This document shows, piece by piece, positions 32,906 to 41,083 of a stretch of DNA of 64,000 nucleotides (position 1 is its first letter; each line of letters starts with the position of its first letter). The DNA is from Clostridiales bacterium. Lineage in GTDB: Bacteria; Bacillota; Clostridia; Oscillospirales; Acutalibacteraceae. The notes beneath the pieces are model-generated. The model ran no database searches. It was not told where the DNA came from and saw only the letters and a program-made list of their open reading frames with translations. The stretch is from NCBI GenBank assembly GCA_012839345.1, contig DUNN01000003.1:1-64000 (forward strand). Direction: 5' to 3'. Made by a program: the position numbers and the translations under genes.

Positions 32906-34150
32906 ATGACTGCTCTGGAAACCATGGGAAAAAACGCAAAACTGGCAGCGCGCGTGCTGGCAACGGCGGGCGCAAAAAAAGATAAAGCCCTGCTTGCCAT
33001 GGCCGACGCACTGGAAGCAGGAGAGGCAGAAATCCTTGCCGCAAATCAGGAGGATCTTAATGCTGCGCGTGCCGCCGGCATGAGCGATTCCCTGCTGGAC
33101 CGTCTTGCGCTGAACCACGCGCGGATTCAGGGCATGGCACAGGGCGTGCGCGCGGTAGCGGCGCAGAACGACCCGGTCGGTACCGTGGTGGGCGGAAGCG
33201 TCCGCCCGAACGGCTTAAAGATTGAGCAGGTGTGTGTGCCGCTCGGTGTCATCGGTATTATTTATGAAGCCCGTCCGAATGTGACCGCCGACGCCGCGGC
33301 GCTGTGCCTGAAAGCGGGCAACGCCGTGATTCTGCGCGGTGGAAAAGAAGCGTTCCGTTCCAATCAGGCAGTTGCACAGGCGATGCGCTCCGCCCTGGAG
33401 CAGGTCGGTCTGCCAAAGGACTGCGTGCAGCTGGTGCAGGACACCAGCCGTTCCTCCGCGGTAGAGATGATGCAGCTGACCGAATACCTTGACGTTCTGA
33501 TTCCCCGTGGAGGCAAGGGGCTGATTCAGTCCGTCGTGCAAAATTCCCGTGTGCCGGTTATTGAAACCGGCGCTGGCAACTGCCACGTTTTTGTGGATGA
33601 ATCCGCCGACCTGGAAATGGCGGCAGAGATTATCTTTAACGCCAAAACGTCACGCCCTTCCGTGTGCAACGCGATTGAAACCATCCTTGTCCACAAAAAG
33701 ATTGCGGAAAGGGCGCTGCCGGTTATCAAAGCCCGGCTGGACGAAAAGCATGTGGAGCTGCGCGGCTGCGAGCGGACATGCGCCATTTTGGGGGATTCGG
33801 TGCTCCCCGCCACAGAAGAGGACTGGGCAACGGAGTACCTGGATTATGTCCTTGCGGTAAAGGTTGTGGATAGCCTGGAGGAAGCGATGGAGCATATTGC
33901 GCGGTATTCCAGCGGGCACAGCGAAGCGATTGTGACCGAAAGCTACCGCAATGCGCAGCGGTTTACCCAAGAGGTGGACAGCGCGGCGGTGTACGTGAAT
34001 GCTTCTACACGCTTTACCGACGGCGGCGAGTTCGGGCTGGGCGCGGAAATCGGAATTTCCACCCAAAAGCTGCACGCGCGCGGGCCCATGGGTGTGAACG
34101 AACTGACCTCTACAAAATTTATTGTGACCGGCAGCGGTCAAATTCGATAG
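32906..34150 (+). CDS. proA: Gamma-glutamyl phosphate reductase
   Basis: A 414-residue NADPH-dependent reductase producing glutamate semialdehyde. Aldehyde-dehydrogenase fold with catalytic Cys in SRPSVCNAIETILVH and family motifs YEARPNVTADAAALCLK, LRGGKEAF and the C-terminal GPMGVNELTSTKF. ATG 32906 follows AAAGGAGTG. proC is not in the window. Confidence 0.96.
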   Translation: MTALETMGKNAKLAARVLATAGAKKDKALLAMADALEAGEAEILAANQEDLNAARAAGMSDSLLDRLALNHARIQGMAQGVRAVAAQNDPVGTVVGGSVRPNGLKIEQVCVPLGVIGIIYEARPNVTADAAALCLKAGNAVILRGGKEAFRSNQAVAQAMRSALEQVGLPKDCVQLVQDTSRSSAVEMMQLTEYLDVLIPRGGKGLIQSVVQNSRVPVIETGAGNCHVFVDESADLEMAAEIIFNAKTSRPSVCNAIETILVHKKIAERALPVIKARLDEKHVELRGCERTCAILGDSVLPATEEDWATEYLDYVLAVKVVDSLEEAMEHIARYSSGHSEAIVTESYRNAQRFTQEVDSAAVYVNASTRFTDGGEFGLGAEIGISTQKLHARGPMGVNELTSTKFIVTGSGQIR

Positions 34151-34166
34151 GAACGGGGCTGTTTGA

Positions 34167-35078
34167 ATGAGCAAGAAAAAAGAAAAAAAACAGGTCAGCG
34201 GCTTTTCAGCCGACTACCGAGGCGCTTTCGATCAGTCGGCGGAAAAGGAACCCGTTGACCCTGTCATCGCCGAGCAGAATGTCGACGATTTCCTGCCGGA
34301 AGACCATGAAGATCCCGACGAGGAGCTGCTGACCAAATGGTCCGAGGAACCGGAGCCGGCTGAGCAGCCAGCTCTGCCCGAGGAGCAGCCGGAGGAACTT
34401 CCCAAATCAAAACCCACCGCCCGCCGGCGCGGCAGGCGGCGCTACGGCGTGGCGGTGGGTTCCCTGGTACTTCTTCTTGCCCTGACGGGCGTGGTGTTTA
34501 TTGTCGGCACGCTGGGGAAGCAAATTTATTCCGCTGCGACCGACGACAGCAAACTTCGCGCTTACGACACCTTCCTTACGCCGGTGGTCATGCAGGACCC
34601 GCAGCCGTTCGCATCCCCGGACAAAGCTCCGGATGACCTGGTTCTGAACGCTTCGCTTTGGAAAGCGATTACGGCGAACAATGGAACGAATTACACGGAA
34701 TATGACGACGCGGGCAAAGTACTGGTGCCGCTGGGCGACGTGGTGCAGGCTTGCCGTGACCTGTTTGGACCAAACTGTCAGCTTCAGCCGAAAACACCCG
34801 CGCAGGAAACCTTTTTTACGTATGACTCTGAGGAAAATAAATTTCACGTAGCGCTTTATTCTTCCGACAGTACGTTTATGCCGTACACCGTGAAAGCCAG
34901 TAAACAGGGTGACAGTATCGTCCTGCGCGTTGGTTATGTTTCCCCGAGCGATACCTGGAGAACCCAGACATCCAGCACGGTGTCCGGCCCGAAGCCGACA
35001 AAATATATGAACTATGTATTGAAAACCGATACCGCGACCAACAAGGAGTATATCTACGCGGTGCAAGCCGCGTCCTGA
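34167..35078 (+). CDS. Hypothetical single-pass membrane protein
   Basis: A 303-residue protein. Residues 1-80 are very acidic and Pro/Glu-rich (low complexity), 85-92 are a basic RRRGRRR stop-transfer, and 94-116 form a single membrane helix (VAVGSLVLLLALTGVVFIVG). The outside domain of about 185 residues is unrecognised. It starts 16 nt after proA, so it is probably cotranscribed. The topology suggests a cytoplasmic tail and an extracytoplasmic domain. Confidence 0.65.
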   Translation: MSKKKEKKQVSGFSADYRGAFDQSAEKEPVDPVIAEQNVDDFLPEDHEDPDEELLTKWSEEPEPAEQPALPEEQPEELPKSKPTARRRGRRRYGVAVGSLVLLLALTGVVFIVGTLGKQIYSAATDDSKLRAYDTFLTPVVMQDPQPFASPDKAPDDLVLNASLWKAITANNGTNYTEYDDAGKVLVPLGDVVQACRDLFGPNCQLQPKTPAQETFFTYDSEENKFHVALYSSDSTFMPYTVKASKQGDSIVLRVGYVSPSDTWRTQTSSTVSGPKPTKYMNYVLKTDTATNKEYIYAVQAAS

Positions 35079-35204
35079 ATCGGTGCGTCCAGACTTTTTT
35101 TCTTCTGACCTTTCAGATTCATTCCTGTTGGGATGGTTTGCAAAAATACGCCCTGTTTTGCACACAGGTGCGGTCCTGCTGAAAAAGCGGGTTCCGCACG
35201 GTGC

Positions 35205-35591
35205 TTACAGGATCAGGTACATCAGAGCCAATATCACCCCCGTATCGGCCTTTTCTTCCATTAATATGACTAGAAGAACTAAAATCAGGGTTCGTTCACT
35301 GTCGGCCATCAAGCTGTCGAAAAGATCCCCTACCGGCCCGGGAAGATTCGGTTTAAAGCCGCTGGCAGGGGGATTGTGCGCGTGGGGAGGCGGCGGTTCA
35401 GCCGGGGCACGGGACGGCTCCTGTGTATGCCGGACCGGAACGGAACCGGGCATGGGTGCTCTTCCCGCGGGGGGCCTTGCCGGCGCAGGGGGAGGAACAG
35501 GAGGTTTGGCCCGGGCCTGCATCTCCCTTGCCCTCCGAATAGCCTCTTGCTGGAGGTACTGCATATCGTAGCTGTTGTTTGTATCGGCCAT
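35205..35591 (-). CDS. Proline-rich protein with C-terminal hydrophobic segment
   Basis: A 128-residue protein: a charged N-terminus (YLQQEAIRRAREMQARAK), a proline-rich middle (about 30-75), then a hydrophobic end (SERTLILVLLVILM and TGVILALMYLIL). It is the last gene of a leftward three-gene set (36154 to 35205). No family is recognised. The leucine-rich C-terminus resembles those of small clostridial spore-associated proteins, but this is only an impression. Confidence 0.55.
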   Translation of the reverse strand: MADTNNSYDMQYLQQEAIRRAREMQARAKPPVPPPAPARPPAGRAPMPGSVPVRHTQEPSRAPAEPPPPHAHNPPASGFKPNLPGPVGDLFDSLMADSERTLILVLLVILMEEKADTGVILALMYLIL

Positions 35592-35603
35592 GGCCTCTAC
35601 CCC

Positions 35604-35984
35604 TTAGAATAAGTTGAACAGTCCGCTGCTTTTGAGCAGGGGCAGAACACGCATCAGCTGAAGCAGCTTGATGGCTTCATCCAGTTTTTTCTGGCGCTCA
35701 GGGCCCAGAAGTGGCCGCAGCGCGTGCAGCAGCCGTGTGTTGTCGTCTTCCTGACGGATGGCGGAAAGCAGTGGCGCCACTTTCATAATGGTGGTCACCG
35801 TGTCGCCATCCAACGGGGACGTGGATTTCGGTTGCTCCGGCTGCGGCGGCTGTGGTGCGGGCGCTGGCGGAATTGCCGGCGCACCGGCGGCCGACCCACC
35901 CAAAAGACCGGCAAGGTTCTTGATTTGTTCAAGACTGCCGGGGTTGTTCAGCAGCTCGCCGAGCTTCGAAGCAAGGTCATCCAT
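35604..35984 (-). CDS. Proline-rich hypothetical protein
   Basis: A 126-residue protein: helical N-terminus (MDDLASKLGELLNNPGSLEQ), a Pro/Ala linker (about 36-55) and a helical C-terminus (TRLLHALRPLLGPERQKKLD). Its ATG overlaps the stop of the upstream gene (TAATG), so the two are translationally coupled, and the gene at 35591 follows 12 nt later. Function unknown. Confidence 0.6.
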   Translation of the reverse strand: MDDLASKLGELLNNPGSLEQIKNLAGLLGGSAAGAPAIPPAPAPQPPQPEQPKSTSPLDGDTVTTIMKVAPLLSAIRQEDDNTRLLHALRPLLGPERQKKLDEAIKLLQLMRVLPLLKSSGLFNLF

Positions 35985-36154
35985 TATTTTCCTCCCTTTA
36001 TTTTTTTCATGAGCTGCTGTGCTTCCGGTGTGCTCAGAATTTTTTGCGTTGCGGTTTTGTCGGCCAGGATGCTTTCCAACGTCTTCTTGTCCTGATCGCT
36101 AAGCATGCTTAACAAACTGTTGATCATTTGCTTTTGATCTTCATTATTTGGCAT
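35984..36154 (-). CDS. Small hypothetical protein, 56 residues
   Basis: Begins MPNNEDQKQMINSLLSMLSD and is all-helical and charged. ATG 36154 follows GGGGTGAT; the in-frame ATG at 36172 has no site. It heads the leftward three-gene set. The repeated pattern of short helices and leucines across the three genes suggests they act together. Unrecognised family. Confidence 0.6.
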   Translation of the reverse strand: MPNNEDQKQMINSLLSMLSDQDKKTLESILADKTATQKILSTPEAQQLMKKIKGGK

Positions 36155-36394
36155 ACTATCACCCCATATCATTGTATGTTGAGGGTCTTGAATATATAAC
36201 CCCCGCTGTGTGCTTTACGGCTTGTATTCTACGGGAACGGCATTCCATCGGCCGGAACGGTTTGCCCGTGTTTCGCTCCGGCAGCGGCGGGAATATTATA
36301 GATTGCTGTTCTAAATTATGTAATGCACGGAGAAACGGTGATAATGTTGACGGAAAAAATAACAGATCTTGAAACAAAGGAAGCGAACGATGCA

Positions 36395-36862
36395 ATGCGG
36401 GTTTTAGTGGTGTCTGATACGCACCGGGATGAATACGCCCTGCGCAGGGCGATTTTAAGCCAACCCCGGGCCGAAGTGGTAATTCATCTGGGCGATGGCG
36501 AAGAGGAAGCCATTTTGATGAAAGAAAGCTTCCCCGATAAAATGTTTGTGCTGGTGCGCGGGAACTGCGACTGGAATTCCATGCTGCCCGTGAAAGAGGA
36601 AATTACCCTGATGCAAAAGCGCCTGTTCTGTACGCACGGCTATACGTATCGGGTAAAAATGGGATTGTGGGACGCAAAAGCGGCCGCGCGTGACGCAAAG
36701 GCGGATATTCTGCTTTATGGCCACACCCACGTGGCACAAACCGATTATGAGGACGGCCTGTATATTATGAATCCCGGCAGTCTGCACGGTTCCCAAGGAA
36801 CGTACGGAATTATCGACATTACCTCCGCCGGCATCGTAACCAATATTCTGAAACTTCATTGA
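36395..36862 (+). CDS. YfcE-type metallophosphoesterase
   Basis: A 155-residue calcineurin-like phosphodiesterase. Metal-binding motifs in order: VVSDTHRDE, HLGDGEEEA, VRGNCDW, CTHGY and YGHTHVAQ, then NPGSL. The substrate is unknown; relatives hydrolyse artificial phosphodiesters or 2',3'-cyclic nucleotides. I start at ATG 36395 (MRVLVVSDTH) by family alignment; an in-frame ATG at 36344 is possible. Confidence 0.88.
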   Translation: MRVLVVSDTHRDEYALRRAILSQPRAEVVIHLGDGEEEAILMKESFPDKMFVLVRGNCDWNSMLPVKEEITLMQKRLFCTHGYTYRVKMGLWDAKAAARDAKADILLYGHTHVAQTDYEDGLYIMNPGSLHGSQGTYGIIDITSAGIVTNILKLH

Positions 36863-36902
36863 ATGAACAGAAAAGTAGGGAAAGATTTTTCTTAGAATAC
36901 GA

Positions 36903-36931
36903 TTGACAGCGGATTTTTGGAATGCTACCCT
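36903..36931 (+). promoter_or_regulatory. Promoter of the phosphohexomutase gene
   Basis: TTGACA (36903-36908), 17 nt, TACCCT (36926-36931). The leader to the start codon is about 165 nt. Confidence 0.55.
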
Positions 36932-37104
36932 TTTATAGAGAACGAATTATTACGGGAAACGATGAGGGAATCGCGGATTCCATCGTAAGGCCGCAGTTCA
37001 AAGCCGCGGATCATCTGACTTGAGTGGCTTTTGAAGGGCTTTCAACAGCGGTTCCCAAGAACCAATTCAGCTTATCATTTTATTTAGAAGGGATTGAGAC
37101 TGAT

Positions 37105-38799
37105 ATGACAGAATATGAGAGATGGCTCAATACAGAACTGGATGACCCTGATTTAACGGAGGAACTCCGCAGCATTCAGAATCAGTCGGAAGAAATCAAC
37201 GACCGGTTTTACCGCAATTTGGAATTCGGAACCGGCGGACTGCGCGGCGTAATCGGCGCCGGGACGAACCGGATGAACGTATATACGGTGCGAAAGGCGA
37301 CGCAGGGCCTTGCGAATTACCTGAAAAAGCATACGAAAAAAGCCTCTGTGGCCATTGCATATGACAGCCGCATTAAGTCGGAGCTGTTCGCCCGCCAGAG
37401 CGCCGCGGTACTTGCCGCCAACGGAATCACCGCGCATATTTACCCGTGGCTTTCGCCTACGCCGACCCTTTCCTATGCCGTTCGGTACCTGAAATGCGAT
37501 GCGGGCATCTGTGTAACCGCAAGCCACAACCCGGCCAAATACAATGGTTACAAGGTTTACGGCAGTGACGGCTGCCAGATTACCCTGAAAATGGCAGACG
37601 AGGTACTTGCTGAAATCAATGCGCTGGATATTTTCAATGATGTAAAGCAGATGGACTTTGACGAGGGTCTGCGCCAGGGCTTAATCCAGTATATTTCCGA
37701 TGACGTGATCGACTCCTTCCTCGACGAGGTGCAGGGACAAAGCGTCATCGAAGGCACCTGTGACGGGCTGAAGGTGGTTTACACCCCGCTGAACGGCACG
37801 GGCCGCGTTTGTGTAACCCGGATTTTGGACCGCATTGGGGTAAAGGACGTTACCGTAGTGCCGGAACAGGAATTCCCGGACGGCCATTTCCCGACCTGCC
37901 CGTTCCCGAACCCGGAAATCCGGGAAGCGCTGCAAAAGGGCTTGGAATTAAGCGAACGGGTCAAACCCGACCTGCTGCTGGCCACGGACCCGGACTGCGA
38001 CCGCTGCGGCATCGCTGTAAACCAGAATGGGAAATTCGTGTTGATGACCGGAAACGAAGTAGGCGTACTGCTGCTGGACTTTATTGCCCGCAGCCGGATT
38101 CAAAACGGCAAAATGCCGAAAAATCCTGTGGCGGTTACCACCATTGTCAGCACCGATATGGCGGACCCGGTAGCGAAGGAATACGGTATTGGCATGGTTC
38201 GCGTGCTGACCGGATTTAAATACATCGGCGACCAAATTGCGCTGTTGGAAGAAAAGCACGAAGCCGAACGCTATATTTTCGGATTTGAGGAGAGCTACGG
38301 TTATCTTTCCGGCGGCTATGTGCGCGACAAAGACGCGGTAGACGCCAGCATGCTCATTTGCCAAATGGCGTACGACTACAAGAAAAAAGGCATGACTTTG
38401 GTGGATGCCATGGAAGCGCTCTACCGTAAGTACGGTTATTATAAGAATTCCTTGATGAATTTCGGCTTTGAGGGCGAAGACGGCATGATTCAAATGGGGA
38501 AGATTATGGACACCCTGCGCCAAAATCCACCGAAGGAAATTGCGGGCGTTCCCGTAGTGGGATGGAGCGATTACCAGGCCTCTGTGCGCCACGACGGTGG
38601 AACAGAAACGGAAATTACCCTGCCGAAGTCCAACGTGTTGGAATATCGTATGGAAAACGGCGGCAAGCTGATTGTCCGCCCAAGCGGAACCGAGCCGAAA
38701 ATCAAGATTTATCTTTCTGCGAACGCTGCCAGTCATGAAGCGTCGCAGGCACTGGTAAAGGAAATGGAGGCCGCGGTGCCCGCACTGCTGGGCATTTAA
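37105..38799 (+). CDS. pgcA: Phosphoglucomutase / phosphomannomutase
   Basis: A 564-residue alpha-D-phosphohexomutase linking glucose-6-P and glucose-1-P for cell-envelope sugars. Active-site phosphoserine Ser140 in TASHNPAKYNGYK; metal loop ATDPDCDRCG; sugar-binding GFEESYGYLSG; phosphate-binding RPSGTEPKIKIY. Length fits the PgcA subfamily. ATG 37105 follows AGAAGGGA; the upstream in-frame codons from 37024 look like leader. Confidence 0.94.
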   Translation: MTEYERWLNTELDDPDLTEELRSIQNQSEEINDRFYRNLEFGTGGLRGVIGAGTNRMNVYTVRKATQGLANYLKKHTKKASVAIAYDSRIKSELFARQSAAVLAANGITAHIYPWLSPTPTLSYAVRYLKCDAGICVTASHNPAKYNGYKVYGSDGCQITLKMADEVLAEINALDIFNDVKQMDFDEGLRQGLIQYISDDVIDSFLDEVQGQSVIEGTCDGLKVVYTPLNGTGRVCVTRILDRIGVKDVTVVPEQEFPDGHFPTCPFPNPEIREALQKGLELSERVKPDLLLATDPDCDRCGIAVNQNGKFVLMTGNEVGVLLLDFIARSRIQNGKMPKNPVAVTTIVSTDMADPVAKEYGIGMVRVLTGFKYIGDQIALLEEKHEAERYIFGFEESYGYLSGGYVRDKDAVDASMLICQMAYDYKKKGMTLVDAMEALYRKYGYYKNSLMNFGFEGEDGMIQMGKIMDTLRQNPPKEIAGVPVVGWSDYQASVRHDGGTETEITLPKSNVLEYRMENGGKLIVRPSGTEPKIKIYLSANAASHEASQALVKEMEAAVPALLGI

Positions 38800-38951
38800 C
38801 GGCTCGCCCGGCAAGGCAAAACGGGCGGGTTCCCGGTGAAAAGAATCAGCGGCACTTTCGTGCCGCTGATTTTGTTATGGAAGACAGTGCCGCTGCGCAA
38901 CAACCGCGCAGGGGACAGGTACGGCAATACCGTGCGGAAAAGAGGGACATA

Positions 38952-39878
38952 ATGGCAAAACGGTTTATCGACTGCGGAGCTTCCGATTTTCGGAATATGA
39001 ATAAATATGAAATCTTGAAATCTATTGCCCAGAGCGAAGGACGCGTGCTGGCGTGTGAAACCATCGGCGCAGTACAGCCCATGTTGGGCAACCTGACCAA
39101 CGCGGAGCTTGCGGCGGCTATGGGGGCGGATTTCCTGATTCTGAATATGTTTGACGTGAACGACCCTTTCCTGTGGGGGATGCCGCCGGTGGAAAAGGGT
39201 GAAATCATCCGTGAGCTGAAACGCTTGACGGGACGCATCATCGGCATTGAGCTGGAACCGCAGGATGGCAGCTACCCGGGCGCAGAGGACGAGGATGGGG
39301 AACGCATGGCCGACGGACGGCTTGCCACGCTGCAAAACGCACAGAAAGCCTGCGCCATGGGTGCGGATTTGATTGTGCTGACCGGCAGCCCGGCCGCGCT
39401 GGCGCAGAACCCCGCCATTATCGACTCGCTCCGGGAAATTTCAAAGGAGCTGGGCGATCGTGTAATTTTGGCCGCCGGGAAGGTACATCCTTCCGGCATG
39501 CTGAAAGAGTCAGGGCAAAAACTGATTACGAAAGACGATATCCGCCTGTTTGCGGATGCAGGGGCGGATCTTATCCTGTTGCCCGCACCGGGAACCGTGC
39601 CGGGCATTACGATGGAATATATCCGCTCGTTGGTGGAGTTTGCCCACAACGCGGGTGCGCTGACGATGACCACGGTGGGAACTTCGCAGGAGGGTGCCGA
39701 TCCGGATACCATCCGGCAGATTGCCCTGATGTGCAAAATGACCGGTACGGATATTCATCACCTGGGCGACACAGGTTATGTGGGCATGGCGCTGCCGGAA
39801 AACATTATGGCCTATTCCATTGCGATTAAAGGGGTGCGGCATACCTACCGCCGAATGGCACGTTCTATTAATCGATAA
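38952..39878 (+). CDS. PEP-mutase-like TIM-barrel protein (DUF7916 type)
   Basis: A 308-residue protein resembling the phosphoenolpyruvate-phosphomutase-like family often found beside PTS genes: ACETIGAVQPMLGNLTNAEL at the N-terminus and GDTGYVGMALPENIMAYSIA near the end. No PTS genes accompany it here. The reaction is not established. ATG 38952 follows AGAGGGA. The identification rests on recall of the family's terminal motifs. Confidence 0.6.
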   Translation: MAKRFIDCGASDFRNMNKYEILKSIAQSEGRVLACETIGAVQPMLGNLTNAELAAAMGADFLILNMFDVNDPFLWGMPPVEKGEIIRELKRLTGRIIGIELEPQDGSYPGAEDEDGERMADGRLATLQNAQKACAMGADLIVLTGSPAALAQNPAIIDSLREISKELGDRVILAAGKVHPSGMLKESGQKLITKDDIRLFADAGADLILLPAPGTVPGITMEYIRSLVEFAHNAGALTMTTVGTSQEGADPDTIRQIALMCKMTGTDIHHLGDTGYVGMALPENIMAYSIAIKGVRHTYRRMARSINR

Positions 39879-39940
39879 GGCACAAAATAACTATTAATTA
39901 TATAAGTTTAAAAAATTTTTTATAAAATACGTAGAAATTG

Positions 39941-39969
39941 TTGACATATTAACGGCTGCATGCTATTAT
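39941..39969 (+). promoter_or_regulatory. Promoter of the putative small RNA
   Basis: TTGACA (39941-39946), 17 nt, TATTAT (39964-39969), with no coding start downstream before a terminator 110 nt away. Confidence 0.75.
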
Positions 39970-39975
39970 AATTAC

Positions 39976-40109
39976 AGTTATACGAGACAGAACAAACGTA
40001 GTTCGCGCGATATATTTGAATCAGCGCCATGCGTATGCATACTATCTTTTAAAGATAGGTCGGTCTGTATATTCACAGGAGGTTGAGGATTTTCCTCAAC
40101 CTCCTTTTT
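39976..40109 (+). ncRNA. Putative small RNA, about 134 nt
   Basis: A consensus promoter is followed by no ORF but by a strong terminator: AGGAGGTTGAGGA (40077-40089)/TCCTCAACCTCCT (40093-40105), loop TTT, five Ts. Internal pairing is visible, for example CTATCTTT/AAAGATAG just before it. The terminator arm CCTCAACCTCC is complementary to Shine-Dalgarno sequences, a property of several Firmicutes trans-acting RNAs. It fits no riboswitch or RNA family I recognise. The 5' end is estimated from the promoter. Confidence 0.6.
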
Positions 40110-40154
40110 CGTTGTATTTCGAAGAACAAGAAGAGCTTTGCCCGTATAGAAGGA

Positions 40155-40175
40155 CCCCCCGGCTGTGCCGGGGGG
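40155..40175. terminator. GC-rich hairpin between the small RNA and the leftward acetyltransferase
   Basis: A perfect stem CCCCCCGGC (40155-40163)/GCCGGGGGG (40167-40175) with a 3-nt loop. On the minus strand it is followed by TCCTTCTATA, so it probably ends the leftward acetyltransferase transcript. Confidence 0.5.
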
Positions 40176-40205
40176 TGGGGTAACTCTTCATATGAAAAGC
40201 AGGGG

Positions 40206-40868
40206 TCAGCCGTTTATTTCATGATCCCCGCCAGGCATGGAATTTTTCTTTTCTGAAGACGGAGAAGATTTGTGGGAAAGAATGTTTGTTTCCGATTTCC
40301 ACAGCTGCTGTATCAGAAATTCTTCATCTAGTTCATAGAACGGCATGCAGGGTTCCGGTTTTTCGGGAAAGGATGCAAGCTGCTTTTCCATGACAATTAA
40401 ATCATACCATTTTCCGAATTTATATCCGGTATTTTTATAAACACCCAGCGCATAATAGCCTTGACTGCGGTGAAACCCTTCGCTGGCGGGGTGTGGGTGC
40501 GTGATGAGCGCATACAGATTGATGTAGCCCTGCTCCCGAAGAATGGTTTCCATACAGGAGTACAATGCGGCGGCAATTCCCATGTGGTGGAATTCCGGTG
40601 CAAGGTAGATGCTGACCTCGGCGTCCCATTGGAACGCCGCACGGGGGCGGAAACGGGCCGCATAGGCGTAGCCGGCCGCCTGGCCGTCCACTTCACAAAT
40701 CAACCACGGAAATTGGTTTGTGACGGTTTGAATCCGGTTTTTAAAATCCTTTAATCCAGGCACTTCATATTCAAAGGTAATTGCTGTGTCCCGCACATAG
40801 GGAGCATAGATTTCCAGCATGGTTTTTGCGTCGCCTATATTGGCGAAACGGACTTTTATTTGTTTCAT
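40206..40868 (-). CDS. GNAT acetyltransferase, phosphinothricin-acetyltransferase-like
   Basis: A 220-residue protein. Residues 1-170 match the PAT/YncA subgroup: IRFANIGDA-type opening (VRFANIGDAKTMLEIYAPYV), TAITFEYEVP, YAYAARFRPRAAFQWDAEVS and the acetyl-CoA loop PEFHHMGIAAALY. The last 45 residues are an extra charged tail. Such enzymes acetylate phosphinothricin, methionine sulfoximine or related compounds; the substrate here is unknown. The ATG at 40868 follows AAAGGTCG. Confidence 0.85.
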   Translation of the reverse strand: MKQIKVRFANIGDAKTMLEIYAPYVRDTAITFEYEVPGLKDFKNRIQTVTNQFPWLICEVDGQAAGYAYAARFRPRAAFQWDAEVSIYLAPEFHHMGIAAALYSCMETILREQGYINLYALITHPHPASEGFHRSQGYYALGVYKNTGYKFGKWYDLIVMEKQLASFPEKPEPCMPFYELDEEFLIQQLWKSETNILSHKSSPSSEKKNSMPGGDHEING

Positions 40869-41002
40869 TCAAATCGACCTTTATTAACAGTATTCCTAAA
40901 CGGATTATAGCACGGAAACCGGGGGATTCCTAGAGAGTAAACGGATGTAATATATGGCATCTTAGTTTCCCATTTTTAAAACGCTAAAAATGTAAGAACC
41001 GC

Positions 41003-41031
41003 TTGACAAACCCGAGCGGTTCGTCTAAACT
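41003..41031 (+). promoter_or_regulatory. Promoter of the copper operon
   Basis: TTGACA (41003-41008), 17 nt, TAAACT (41026-41031). The start of transcription would fall within the palindrome at 41040-41056. Confidence 0.7.
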
Positions 41032-41039
41032 AACTATAG

Positions 41040-41056
41040 ACACCCCACCGGGGTGT
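41040..41056. promoter_or_regulatory. Probable CsoR operator
   Basis: ACACCCC-ACC-GGGGTGT is a GC-rich inverted repeat of the type bound by CsoR (C-runs and G-runs with TA flanks), sitting on the transcription start of copA. Copper binding to CsoR would release it. Confidence 0.65.
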
Positions 41057-41083
41057 AGGGTTTTGCTTTTAAGGGGTGATAAT

